DNA from: Achromobacter pulmonis
GTDB taxonomy: Bacteria; Pseudomonadota; Gammaproteobacteria; Burkholderiales; Burkholderiaceae_B
Length of the DNA: 64,000 bases
Direction: 5' to 3'
Assembly: GCF_002885955.2 (NCBI RefSeq)
Contig: NZ_POQS01000002.1
Location: 345,570 to 409,569, forward strand
The notes under the pieces are model-generated. The model ran no database searches. It saw nothing but the letters and a program-made list of their open reading frames with translations, and was not told the origin of the DNA. Each line of letters starts with the position of its first letter. Position 1 is the first letter of the stretch. Shown one piece after another: positions 46,322-53,768 of the stretch. Made by a program: the position numbers and the translations under genes.

Positions 46322-47533
46322 TCAGTGTGTAGCGATTTCAAGATAGTGTTCGACCGCCGTCTTGGCGAACAGCGGATCGTTGATGTGGCAAGGCACGCGC
46401 ACCAGCCGGCGCTGCCCGGTCTGCTTGAGATTGGCCTCCAGCGCCCCGAACAGCGCGGCGTCGGCCTGCGGGTCCCAGAACGCCTGCCCCGGCGCGTCCA
46501 GCGCGGATACCCCGCCCTCCGGGATCAGGAAGCGCACCGGCCCCTGGCACTGGTTCAGTCTGGCCGCGATCCACTCGCCCTGGCGCGCGTTTTCCTCGAC
46601 GGTGGTGCGCATCAGCGTCACCTGCGGGTTGTGGGGATAGAACTTGCGTCCCCGGTAGCGTTCCGGAACCGTCTCCATCGCGCCGAAGTTCACCATGTCG
46701 AGCGCGCCGCAGGAACCCACGTAAGGCGCGCCCGTGCGGGCCACGGCGCCGAAGCGGTCCTCGGTGCAGGCCAGCACGCCGCCGAACAGCAGGTCGCAGA
46801 CTTCGGTGGTGGTCAGGTCCAGCACGCCGGCCAGCAGGTGGCTGTCGAGCAGCTTTTCCATCGACTGCCCGCCGGTGCCGGTGGCATGGAACACCAGGCA
46901 GTCGTAGCGCGATTCCAGCAGCGGCACCACCTGCTGCACGCAGGGCGTGGTCACGCCGAACATCGTGATGCCCAGCGCGGGCCGGCCATCGTCCGGCGCG
47001 GCGCTGGCCGCCTGCCGGAACGCGCCGCCGATGGCGCCTGCGGCATTGCCCAGCACCCGCCGCGAAATGCGGTTCAGCCCCGCGACGTCGGTCACCGAAT
47101 ACATCATGGCGATGTCCGACGGCCCCACATAGGGCGCCACATTGCCCGACGCCATGGTCGAGACCATCAGCTTGGGGGTGCCGATGGGCAGCGCGCGCAT
47201 GGCCGGCGTGATCAGCGCGGTGCCGCCCGATCCGCCCAGCCCCAGCATCGCGCCGATATCGGCGCGCCCGGCGGCGTAGCGTTCGAAGGCCTGCGCCATG
47301 GCGGCGATGGCGGTGCCGCGGTCGCCGGTGAACACCGCCGCCGTCCCCTGCGGGTGGCTGGCGGCGACCTCCTGGGCCTGCACCTGGGCGGCGCTGGCCG
47401 CGCCCGAGGTGGACACGTCCACCGACACCACGTCCAGCCCCTGCCCCTTGAGCAGCGCCACCACGTAGTCGGCTTCCTGGCCCTTGGTGTCGTAAGTGGC
47501 GGCCACGTAGACCCGCCGGTTCGAATGCGTCAT
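46322..47533 (-). CDS. Tm-1-like ATP-binding domain protein (UPF0261)
   Basis: A 403-residue protein of the UPF0261/Tm-1 N-terminal family. [37 protein letters not shown] at the start, [76 protein letters not shown] and [14 protein letters not shown] are diagnostic; the glycine-rich segment near residue 97 forms the nucleotide site. GGAGGAG precedes the ATG. It is cotranscribed with its TIM-barrel partner and divergent from the TetR gene. Confidence 0.9.
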   Translation of the reverse strand: MTHSNRRVYVAATYDTKGQEADYVVALLKGQGLDVVSVDVSTSGAASAAQVQAQEVAASHPQGTAAVFTGDRGTAIAAMAQAFERYAAGRADIGAMLGLGGSGGTALITPAMRALPIGTPKLMVSTMASGNVAPYVGPSDIAMMYSVTDVAGLNRISRRVLGNAAGAIGGAFRQAASAAPDDGRPALGITMFGVTTPCVQQVVPLLESRYDCLVFHATGTGGQSMEKLLDSHLLAGVLDLTTTEVCDLLFGGVLACTEDRFGAVARTGAPYVGSCGALDMVNFGAMETVPERYRGRKFYPHNPQVTLMRTTVEENARQGEWIAARLNQCQGPVRFLIPEGGVSALDAPGQAFWDPQADAALFGALEANLKQTGQRRLVRVPCHINDPLFAKTAVEHYLEIATH

Positions 47534-47605
47534 GACTCCTCCGCGGGCGGCTACACTCGGTGCGCGCCTCGATATGTGGGGCCGCGAGGCCTGTAGAATC
47601 TAGAA

Positions 47606-48343
47606 ATGAGACGAAAGAATCATACTGAGACACCTGTCTCACGTCAAACCCGATCCCCCGCCCGCAAAGCGCCCGCCGGGGCCGCGGCGGCCCGCCTGAT
47701 CGCCCCCGCCAGCCCCCAGGCCGCGGCCAGCGGCGAGCCTCCGCACGGCCCGCGCGCGCGCATGCGCAAAACCCTGCTGGACACGGCCCAGCGCCTAATG
47801 GCGCAGGGCATCACGCCTTCGGTGGCCGAACTGGCCGGGCACGCCCAGGTCTCGCGCGCCACCGCCTACCGCTATTTCCCCAGCCAGAGCGCGCTGATCG
47901 CCGCGGTGGTGGACGAAAGCCTGGGGCCCATCCTGGCCTGGGACTCGGCCGCGCCCGACGCGTCCACGCGCGTGGACGAGCTGCTGCGCTTCGCCTATCC
48001 GCGGCTGGAATCGCACGAGGCGCCGCTGCGCGCCGCCATCATGGTGTCCCTGCAGCAGCACGCCGAGGCCAGCGCCGGACGCGCCGGCGCGGAACCCCGG
48101 CTGGTGCGCGGCCATCGTGTCGACATCCTGAAGCGCGCCATCGCGCCGCTGGCCGGCCGGCTCACGCCGGCGCAGCAGGACCGCGTGGCCCAGGCGCTGT
48201 CGCTGGTGTACGGCACCGAGGTATTCCTGGTGCTGAAGGACATCTGGAAACTGGAGCTGCCCGAGGTCACCGAAGTCGCGCGCTGGACGGCCCGCGCCAT
48301 CATCGAGCAGGCGCTGGCCGAAGCGGATGGGCGCGGGAAGTAG
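47606..48343 (+). CDS. TetR-family transcriptional regulator
   Basis: A 245-residue TetR regulator. HTH: RKTLLDTAQRLMAQGITPSVAELAGHAQVSRATAYRYFPSQSALIAAVVDE (about residues 54-104), followed by a helical ligand domain. The N-terminal 50 residues are a low-complexity Ala/Pro/Arg tail. The frame starts at an ATG seven bases after TAGAAT (47594-47599), leaving almost no leader, and its first codons contain a perfect operator-like palindrome. Either it is a leaderless mRNA with an internal autoregulatory site, or the real start is the ATG at 47762. It is divergent from the Tm-1 operon, its probable target. Confidence 0.82.
   Translation: MRRKNHTETPVSRQTRSPARKAPAGAAAARLIAPASPQAAASGEPPHGPRARMRKTLLDTAQRLMAQGITPSVAELAGHAQVSRATAYRYFPSQSALIAAVVDESLGPILAWDSAAPDASTRVDELLRFAYPRLESHEAPLRAAIMVSLQQHAEASAGRAGAEPRLVRGHRVDILKRAIAPLAGRLTPAQQDRVAQALSLVYGTEVFLVLKDIWKLELPEVTEVARWTARAIIEQALAEADGRGK
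47626..47641. promoter_or_regulatory. TetR-type operator, perfect palindrome
   Basis: TGAGACACCTGTCTCA has perfect 7-bp arms around CC. It overlaps codons 7-12 of the predicted TetR gene and lies about 93 bases before the divergent Tm-1-like start. Confidence 0.6.
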
Positions 48344-48348
48344 CCCGG

Positions 48349-48999
48349 CTACGCGCGCGACTTGCGGTGGCTGCGAAACAGCAGGTGCGTGGAAGCCAGA
48401 TGGAAGCGCACCGCGATCTGGGCGCACTCCGCGTCGCGCGCGCGCAGCGCGGCGATGATCTGGCGGTGATGCTCCACGCTGCGCAGCATGTCGTCCCTGG
48501 TGTAGAAGTAGAACGAGCCGATGATGATCGGCATATCGAGCAGGCTTTCCACCATGGAGCGCACCCGGGCCGATTGCGCGGCGTTCAGCAGCGCGTGATG
48601 GAACTGGTTGTTGTAGTGCTGCACGCGCGCCACGCTGTCGGGGTCGTTGGAATTGACCGCGTCCAGCATGCACTGGTTGATGCGCTCCAGTTCGAGGATC
48701 TGTTCAGGGGTCGCGCGTTCGGCCGCCGCCTTGGCCGAATACGGTTCCAGCAGCATGCGTAGTTCGAACGCTTCGTCGATGTCGCGGTCCTGCCAGCCCA
48801 GCACCACCGCGCCGCGCCGGCCTTCGTGCTTGACCAGGCCGTCGGCCACCAGGCGCTCGATGGCGCTGCGCACCGGCGTGCGGCTGACGGAAAGCTCGGC
48901 CGCGATATGCTCTTCGCGCAGCCGCTCGCCCGGCATGAAAGCGCCCGCCATCAAGCGGCGGCGCAGCTCTCCATAGACGTAATCGCGGGCGCTGGACAT
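48349..48999 (-). CDS. GntR/FadR-subfamily (FCD) regulator
   Basis: A 216-residue GntR protein. The winged helix (ARDYVYGELRRRLMAGAFMPGERLREEHIAAELSVSRTPVRSAIERLVADGLV) spans residues 4-56; the FCD domain shows metal-ligand candidates in YNNQFHHALLNAAQS and EHHRQIIAALRARD, and a C-terminal HLASTH. It is the last gene of the minus-strand operon beginning at 52702 and probably its regulator. It converges with the TetR gene. Confidence 0.86.
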   Translation of the reverse strand: MSSARDYVYGELRRRLMAGAFMPGERLREEHIAAELSVSRTPVRSAIERLVADGLVKHEGRRGAVVLGWQDRDIDEAFELRMLLEPYSAKAAAERATPEQILELERINQCMLDAVNSNDPDSVARVQHYNNQFHHALLNAAQSARVRSMVESLLDMPIIIGSFYFYTRDDMLRSVEHHRQIIAALRARDAECAQIAVRFHLASTHLLFRSHRKSRA

Positions 49000-49032
49000 G
49001 GTGGCGCGAGGCTCCGGAACAAGGTAGTCGAA

Positions 49033-50097
49033 CTATACCGGAAGGCCATGCGGGGCATGGCGCTGCGCCAGCCGCTCCAGGAACCTGGGCCAGACCTCCG
49101 GATTCAACAGCCGCGCCGGGCGGCGGCCCGCCAGCATCGCGGCGATCTGGGCCGCGGACCCTTGCGCCACCTTGCGCCGGCCTTCGTGCGTCACGCCGCC
49201 CGTGTGATAGGTCGCCACCACGTCGGGACGCAGCAGCAGCGGGTGGTCCGGCGGCGGCGGCTCCTGGCTCCAGACGTCCAGGCCGGCGCCCGCCAGCCGT
49301 CCGTCCCGCAGCGCCGCCAGCAGCGCGTCTTCGTCGTGGATGCCGCCGCGCGCGGTGGAAATGAAAAGCGCGCCTGGCTTCATCCGCCCGAACTGCTCGG
49401 CCCCGAACATGCCGCGCGTCTCTCCGTTCAACGGACAGTGCAGGCTGACGACGTCGGCCGCGTCGAGCAGCGCCGCCAGGTCCGCCGGTTCGGCGCCGCG
49501 GCGTCGGATTTCCCCGGCCGGCAGCAGCGGATCGTAAGCGAGGACGCGCATGCCGAAACCGGCGGCGGCGCGCGCCACTCTGGCGCCGATTTCACCGATG
49601 CCCACCAGGCCCAGCACCCGGCCTTCGATTTCATGCCCCATCAGCGCCTCGCGCGTGGCGGCGGTTCCCGCCAGCAGCGCGGCCTGGGAGGCGCGCAGGC
49701 GCTTGACCAGCGCCAGCAGCAAGGCGTAGGTCATTTCCGCCACCGAGGCCGCATTCGCGCCGGCCTGGTTGACCACGGCCACGCCGGCCCGCGTGCAGGC
49801 CGCCACGTCCACCGTGTCGTAGCCGGCGCCGCCGGAGGACACGCACAGCAACTGCGGGCATGCGGCCAGCAGGCTTTCCGACACCTGCCAGCGCGCGGGC
49901 ACCTCGTCCTTGGCCGCGCTGACGTGGTAGGCGTGCGCGCCGGCCAAGCCGGCCGCCGTGACGGCGTCGCCATGCGCGGGCAGCACCTGCAGGGCGAGGC
50001 CCGGCTCGCGCCCGATGTCCGCGTCGAACGCCGGGTCGATCCACAGATCCAGCCGGGCCACGCGCATCGTGTCCTTCGGCCGCGGCGCTGCGCTCAT
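49033..50097 (-). CDS. D-isomer-specific 2-hydroxyacid dehydrogenase
   Basis: A 354-residue dehydrogenase. The nucleotide-binding GLVGIGEIGARVARAA, STARGGIHDEDAL (catalytic Arg), DVWSQEPPPPDHPLL (Glu) and TYHTGGVTHEG are present. The usual catalytic His motif (H-I/L-G/A) reads YHTGG, a slight departure but with the histidine kept. The ATG at 50097 overlaps the RraA-like stop (ATGA), so translation is coupled. It could reduce a 2-oxo acid released by the upstream aldolase. Confidence 0.87.
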   Translation of the reverse strand: MSAAPRPKDTMRVARLDLWIDPAFDADIGREPGLALQVLPAHGDAVTAAGLAGAHAYHVSAAKDEVPARWQVSESLLAACPQLLCVSSGGAGYDTVDVAACTRAGVAVVNQAGANAASVAEMTYALLLALVKRLRASQAALLAGTAATREALMGHEIEGRVLGLVGIGEIGARVARAAAGFGMRVLAYDPLLPAGEIRRRGAEPADLAALLDAADVVSLHCPLNGETRGMFGAEQFGRMKPGALFISTARGGIHDEDALLAALRDGRLAGAGLDVWSQEPPPPDHPLLLRPDVVATYHTGGVTHEGRRKVAQGSAAQIAAMLAGRRPARLLNPEVWPRFLERLAQRHAPHGLPV

Positions 50098-50771
50098 GCC
50101 TGCCGCTCCGTGCAGCCCAGGGCTTTGAGCCTGGCGTCGATCCACGAGGTATCCAGCCTGCCGGCGGCGATGTCCGCCAGCATCTTGGTTTCCACTTCGT
50201 GCTTGGACGAGGCCGCCCGATAAAGCGCCTCGGTCTGCTCGTACGGGATCGACAGCAGGCCGTCGTCGTCTCCGACGATCAGGTCGCCCGGCGCGATCGT
50301 CATGCCGTCCAGCGCGATGACGCCATTGATCTCGCCCGGCCCGTCCTTGTAGGGCCCGCGGTGCGTCACGCCGGCCGCGTAGACCGGGAACGAGCCGCGC
50401 CGTATCGCGCCGCAGTCGCGGATGGCGCCGTTGATCACGATGCCGGCGAGGCCGCGCGCCTGCGCATAGCTGGTCATGATTTCGCCGATGATCGCGTTGG
50501 TCAGGTCGCCGCCCGCGTCCACCACGATCACGTCGCCCGGCTGGGCCAGCTCCAGCGCCTTGTGCACCAGCAGATTGTCGCCGGGCCGGGTGCGCACGGT
50601 CAGGGCCGGGCCGGCCATCGGACGGCCGTCGTGCATGGGCCGCAGGCGCGCGCCGCCCGCCGCCATGCGCGACATGCAATCGCTGATGTTGGCCACCGGA
50701 ATGCCGCTGAACTTCTCCACGGTCTGCCTGCTCACCGCGCGCTTGCGGGCATGGATCTCAAAACCGATCAT
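50094..50771 (-). CDS. RraA-like / HMG-type aldolase
   Basis: A 225-residue protein of the RraA / 4-hydroxy-4-methyl-2-oxoglutarate aldolase family. It has GIPVANISDCMSRM, GPALTVRTRPGDNLLVHKALELAQPGDVIVVDAGGD, and GAIRDCGAIRRGSFPVYAAG with the metal-site Asp and Arg, plus the Gly-Asp pair of GDLIVGDDDGLLSIP. This branch cleaves 4-hydroxy-2-oxo dicarboxylates or decarboxylates oxaloacetate, not RNase E regulation. It lies 36 bases after the Bug gene and is coupled to the D-2-hydroxyacid dehydrogenase. Confidence 0.86.
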   Translation of the reverse strand: MIGFEIHARKRAVSRQTVEKFSGIPVANISDCMSRMAAGGARLRPMHDGRPMAGPALTVRTRPGDNLLVHKALELAQPGDVIVVDAGGDLTNAIIGEIMTSYAQARGLAGIVINGAIRDCGAIRRGSFPVYAAGVTHRGPYKDGPGEINGVIALDGMTIAPGDLIVGDDDGLLSIPYEQTEALYRAASSKHEVETKMLADIAAGRLDTSWIDARLKALGCTERQA

Positions 50772-50807
50772 CTTTGCTCCTGTCTGGAAAATTGCGATGG
50801 CTCGCGG

Positions 50808-51773
50808 TCACTGCTTGGGAATGCCGGCGTCCTGCACGACCTTGCCGAAGATCTCGTGGTCGGCGCGGTGCTGGCGCGCCAGGTCGTCGGGCGTGCCCTT
50901 GAGGATGCTGTAGCCGGCGTCTTCCAGCTTCTTCACCAGTTCGGGGTTGGACTGCACGGCCTGCAGGGCCTGGTTCAGCGTGGCGACCACGTCGTCCGGC
51001 GTCTTGGCCGGCGCCATCAGGCCCCACCAGATCGACTGGTCCAGGCCCTTGAATCCGTTCTCCGCGAACGTCGGCACGTCGGGCAAGGCCGGCGCGCGGT
51101 CCTTGGCGACCACGGCCAGCGCGCGCACCTTGCCGCCGCGGATCTGCGGAAGCAGCGAAGCCACCGAGCCCACGTACATGTCGATCCGGCCGCTGGCCAG
51201 GTCCGGGAACGCCTGGCCCCAGCCGCGGTACGGCACGTGCATCAATTCGATGTTCGCGGCCTTGCGCCACAGATAGCCGGTCAGGTCGCCGGTGCCGCCG
51301 ATGCCGGGAATGCCCAGCGAAACCTGGCCGGGGCGGGCCTGCGCCGCCTTGACCACGTCGGCCACCGTCTTGAACGGCGAGTCGGGCAGCACCACGAACA
51401 CGCTGGGCGAAGTCGCCACCGGCCCGACCGGCCTGAAATCCTTGAAGGTGTCGTAGCTGAGCTTGTTGTAGAGCCAGGGGTTCAGCACGATGTTGTCGGT
51501 CTGGGCCATCACCAGCGTGTGGCCGTCGGGGCGGGCGCGGGCGGTGGCGTCCAGCGCCAGGTTGCCGCCGGCGCCGGGCTTGTTCTCCACCACCATGTTC
51601 CAGCCGCGGTCCTGGCCGATCGCGCTGGCCATCATGCGCGTCAGCGTGTCGGTGCCGCCGCCGGGCGGAAACGGGGAGATCAGGGTAATGGGCGCCGCGC
51701 CCATGTCGGCGGCGTTCACGGCGGCGCAGCCCAGCACGAGCGTGGCGGCCAACAGGTTCTTCAAGCGTTTCAT
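50808..51773 (-). CDS. Bug-family periplasmic solute-binding protein (TctC)
   Basis: A 321-residue binding protein with signal peptide MKRLKNLLAATLVLGCAAVNAAD. It has ITLISPFPPGGGTDTLTRMMASAIG, MVVENKPGAGGNLALDATARARPDGHTLVMA and a typical Bug C terminus. The start at 51773 fits the signal peptide; the frame is open upstream through the dehydrogenase gene but that part is shadow. It lies inside the RraA-like/dehydrogenase operon, so its ligand is presumably that pathway's substrate. Confidence 0.9.
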   Translation of the reverse strand: MKRLKNLLAATLVLGCAAVNAADMGAAPITLISPFPPGGGTDTLTRMMASAIGQDRGWNMVVENKPGAGGNLALDATARARPDGHTLVMAQTDNIVLNPWLYNKLSYDTFKDFRPVGPVATSPSVFVVLPDSPFKTVADVVKAAQARPGQVSLGIPGIGGTGDLTGYLWRKAANIELMHVPYRGWGQAFPDLASGRIDMYVGSVASLLPQIRGGKVRALAVVAKDRAPALPDVPTFAENGFKGLDQSIWWGLMAPAKTPDDVVATLNQALQAVQSNPELVKKLEDAGYSILKGTPDDLARQHRADHEIFGKVVQDAGIPKQ

Positions 51774-51826
51774 CGTCTTCCTCACACGGTTTGATTTTTT
51801 TTGACTGGCAGTTCCACGCGGCGCGC

Positions 51827-52702
51827 TCAACGCCGCTGCGCCAACGGCGCCAGCCAGGCCAGGCGCGCGTCCACCGAATCCGGCACGTCGAAATCGCCCT
51901 GGGCCCGGGCCGCGTCTATGCCGCGGCTGGTGCGCGCGAACAGCCGCTCCACGCCGTCGAGCACCAGCGGTTCCAGCCCGGCCTCGACCAGTTGCTCGCG
52001 CGCCTCGCGGACTTCGGCATGCCGGCGGCCGGCGTGCAGCACGTGCGAACGGATGAAGGAATCCATGAAGGCGGTCAGCGGCGTGCGGTCGATGTCCGCC
52101 AGCACTTCGTAGAGCGAGGCGCGCAGCCCCATGGATTCGGCCGCTACCAGGCATTCCACCGCCAGGCTTTCCATGCCCTTGGTCATGATGCTGCGCAGCA
52201 GCTTCAGCCGCACGGCGTCGCCCGCCGCGCCGGCGATGGCGCGCGCCGGCGCCCCGCCGCTCTCGGCCAGGCGCAGCACGGCGTCGGCGCCCGTGCCGGC
52301 GCACAGCAAGGGCGTGCGCTCGGCCAGCAAGGCGATGGCGCCCATGATCGCCACGTCGGTGAAATCGATGCCCTGCGCGGCGGCGGCCGCCGCGGCGGCC
52401 TGCATGTCGGCCGCGCCGGCCGTGGTGAAGTCGGCGTAGACGGCGTCGGCGCGCATGTGGGGGAAGCTCTGCTGCGCCACCTCGCGCGCGGCGTGGCCGT
52501 ACACGGCCGACACCACGATGTCGGCCTCGCGCAGCCAGGGTCCGGGCGCCGCGTGCAGTCCGGCGCCATAGCGGCGCGCGCGCGCGGTCATTTCCTCGTC
52601 CTGGCGCAGATCGCAGATGCCGGCCATTCGATGGCCGGCATTGGTCCACGCCTGCGCGTAGCAGGACCCCACTTCACCGCAACCCAGCAAGGCGATTTTC
52701 AT
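51827..52702 (-). CDS. NAD(P)-binding beta-hydroxyacid-type dehydrogenase (DUF1932)
   Basis: A 291-residue protein with an N-terminal 6-phosphogluconate-dehydrogenase-like Rossmann domain (MKIALLGCGEVGSCYAQAWTNAGHRMAGICDLR) and a C-terminal DUF1932 helical domain (LKLLRSIMTKGMESLAVECLVAAESMGLRASLYEVL). The lysine in SIMTKGMESL is at the expected catalytic position of the family. It is the first gene of the minus-strand operon. No Shine-Dalgarno sequence is visible; a TTCTATAAA arm lies directly before the ATG, so a very short leader or leaderless mRNA is possible. Confidence 0.84.
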   Translation of the reverse strand: MKIALLGCGEVGSCYAQAWTNAGHRMAGICDLRQDEEMTARARRYGAGLHAAPGPWLREADIVVSAVYGHAAREVAQQSFPHMRADAVYADFTTAGAADMQAAAAAAAAQGIDFTDVAIMGAIALLAERTPLLCAGTGADAVLRLAESGGAPARAIAGAAGDAVRLKLLRSIMTKGMESLAVECLVAAESMGLRASLYEVLADIDRTPLTAFMDSFIRSHVLHAGRRHAEVREAREQLVEAGLEPLVLDGVERLFARTSRGIDAARAQGDFDVPDSVDARLAWLAPLAQRR

Positions 52703-52743
52703 TTCTATAAATACATAAAAAATACAATGATGCGTTTATAGAA
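52703..52743. promoter_or_regulatory. Inverted repeat in the operon promoter
   Basis: Perfect 9-bp arms TTCTATAAA (52703-52711) and TTTATAGAA (52735-52743) have centres 32 bp apart, directly before the start codon of the dehydrogenase gene in an AT-rich gap. It is a candidate operator for the FCD regulator at 48349 or the IclR protein at 52810. Confidence 0.5.
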
Positions 52744-52809
52744 CGAAAATACGCGGAAACTTATCGGTAATAACCCGTAGTTTTAATACATTAAAAAAAC
52801 AATTTTGCC

Positions 52810-53628
52810 TCAAGCGCGGCGAGTCATGCCGGCCGAGATGGCGCGGGCCGTGCGGCACAGCGGCTCCAGGCACTGCTCGACCATCTGGTCGGCGGTGCGC
52901 ACGCCCTGTATCCACACGATGTTCACGCAACCGTAGAGCCGCCCCGGCGCGGCCATGATGGGAACGGCGATGGCCTCCAGCCTGTCGTTCTGGTCCCTGC
53001 GCGGCTTGTCGTAGTCGCCGCCGAAGCGCTGCTCGCGCAGCCCGTAGCCCTGGCGGCGAGTCTGCTCCAGCATCCTGTCCACGGCGGCGCTATCGTGCGC
53101 CAGCGCGTCGCCCTCGCGGCGGCTGCGGCGCAGCGCCGCCAGGATCGACTCGCGCTCCTTGTCGGCGCAGAAGGCCAGATAGGCGCGGCCCACGGCGGAG
53201 CGCAGCATGTTGATCTGGAAGCCGATGTTGTCCCTGCGTATCGTGAAGTACGACTGGCTGCGGTTGGTCTCGCGCACGATCATCGCGCTGCCGCGGCGCA
53301 CCGTCAGGTCCGACGGCCACAGCACCTTGGCCTGCAGGCGGTCCAGTTCGGGCGCCGCGCACTGGCCCAGCAGGTCCAGCACGCGCGCGCGCCGGCTGGG
53401 TTCGTTGAGCGAGCTGGCCGGACAGAAATAGTCGTCGGCGATCCGCCGCCAGATCAGGCCGCGCAATTGCAGCGTCGCCAGGATGCGCAGCAGCGTGGCC
53501 TTGGCGTAGCCGGTGCGCACGTGCAATTCCTGCAGGCTCGCGCCCTGCGAGGCGCGCACCTCGTCCAGCACGATCAGGCCGCGCTCCAGCGCGTCTATCG
53601 TCTTCACCTTCGGGGCCCAGCGGGTCAT
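52810..53628 (-). CDS. IclR-family transcriptional regulator
   Basis: A 272-residue IclR regulator. It has an N-terminal winged helix (KTIDALERGLIVLDEVRASQGASLQELHVRTGYAKATLLRILATLQLRGLI, residues about 8-58) and an effector domain ending VPIMAAPGRLYGCVNIVW with the usual Cys. It resembles the MhpR-type branch of aromatic-degradation regulators. It is divergent from the sulfatase/hydroquinone-dioxygenase operon across a palindrome and is its likely regulator; the operon on its own strand downstream is a second possible target. Confidence 0.86.
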   Translation of the reverse strand: MTRWAPKVKTIDALERGLIVLDEVRASQGASLQELHVRTGYAKATLLRILATLQLRGLIWRRIADDYFCPASSLNEPSRRARVLDLLGQCAAPELDRLQAKVLWPSDLTVRRGSAMIVRETNRSQSYFTIRRDNIGFQINMLRSAVGRAYLAFCADKERESILAALRRSRREGDALAHDSAAVDRMLEQTRRQGYGLREQRFGGDYDKPRRDQNDRLEAIAVPIMAAPGRLYGCVNIVWIQGVRTADQMVEQCLEPLCRTARAISAGMTRRA

Positions 53629-53657
53629 TGCGTCTCCCTTTTCCGCGCATCCGCGGA

Positions 53658-53672
53658 TTTCACTCGGTGAAA
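53658..53672. promoter_or_regulatory. IclR-type operator candidate
   Basis: TTTCACTCGGTGAAA is a perfect inverted repeat with 6-bp arms. It lies 29 bases before the IclR start and 97 before the sulfatase ATG, placed for autorepression and divergent control. Confidence 0.55.
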
Positions 53673-53768
53673 CTCTAGCAAAACCTGCTTGAGCCGCCCA
53701 GCCCGCTCCAAATATCGTGGCGTCTATCGCAGGCCGATGTGGCTGGCGAACCGGGACGAGAGGCTGGA

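Noticed and set aside
45480..47533. Frameshifted single Tm-1 gene
   Set aside because: Both halves have their own start and ribosome site and complete ends, and the split form is common in bacteria, so this is not a broken fusion.
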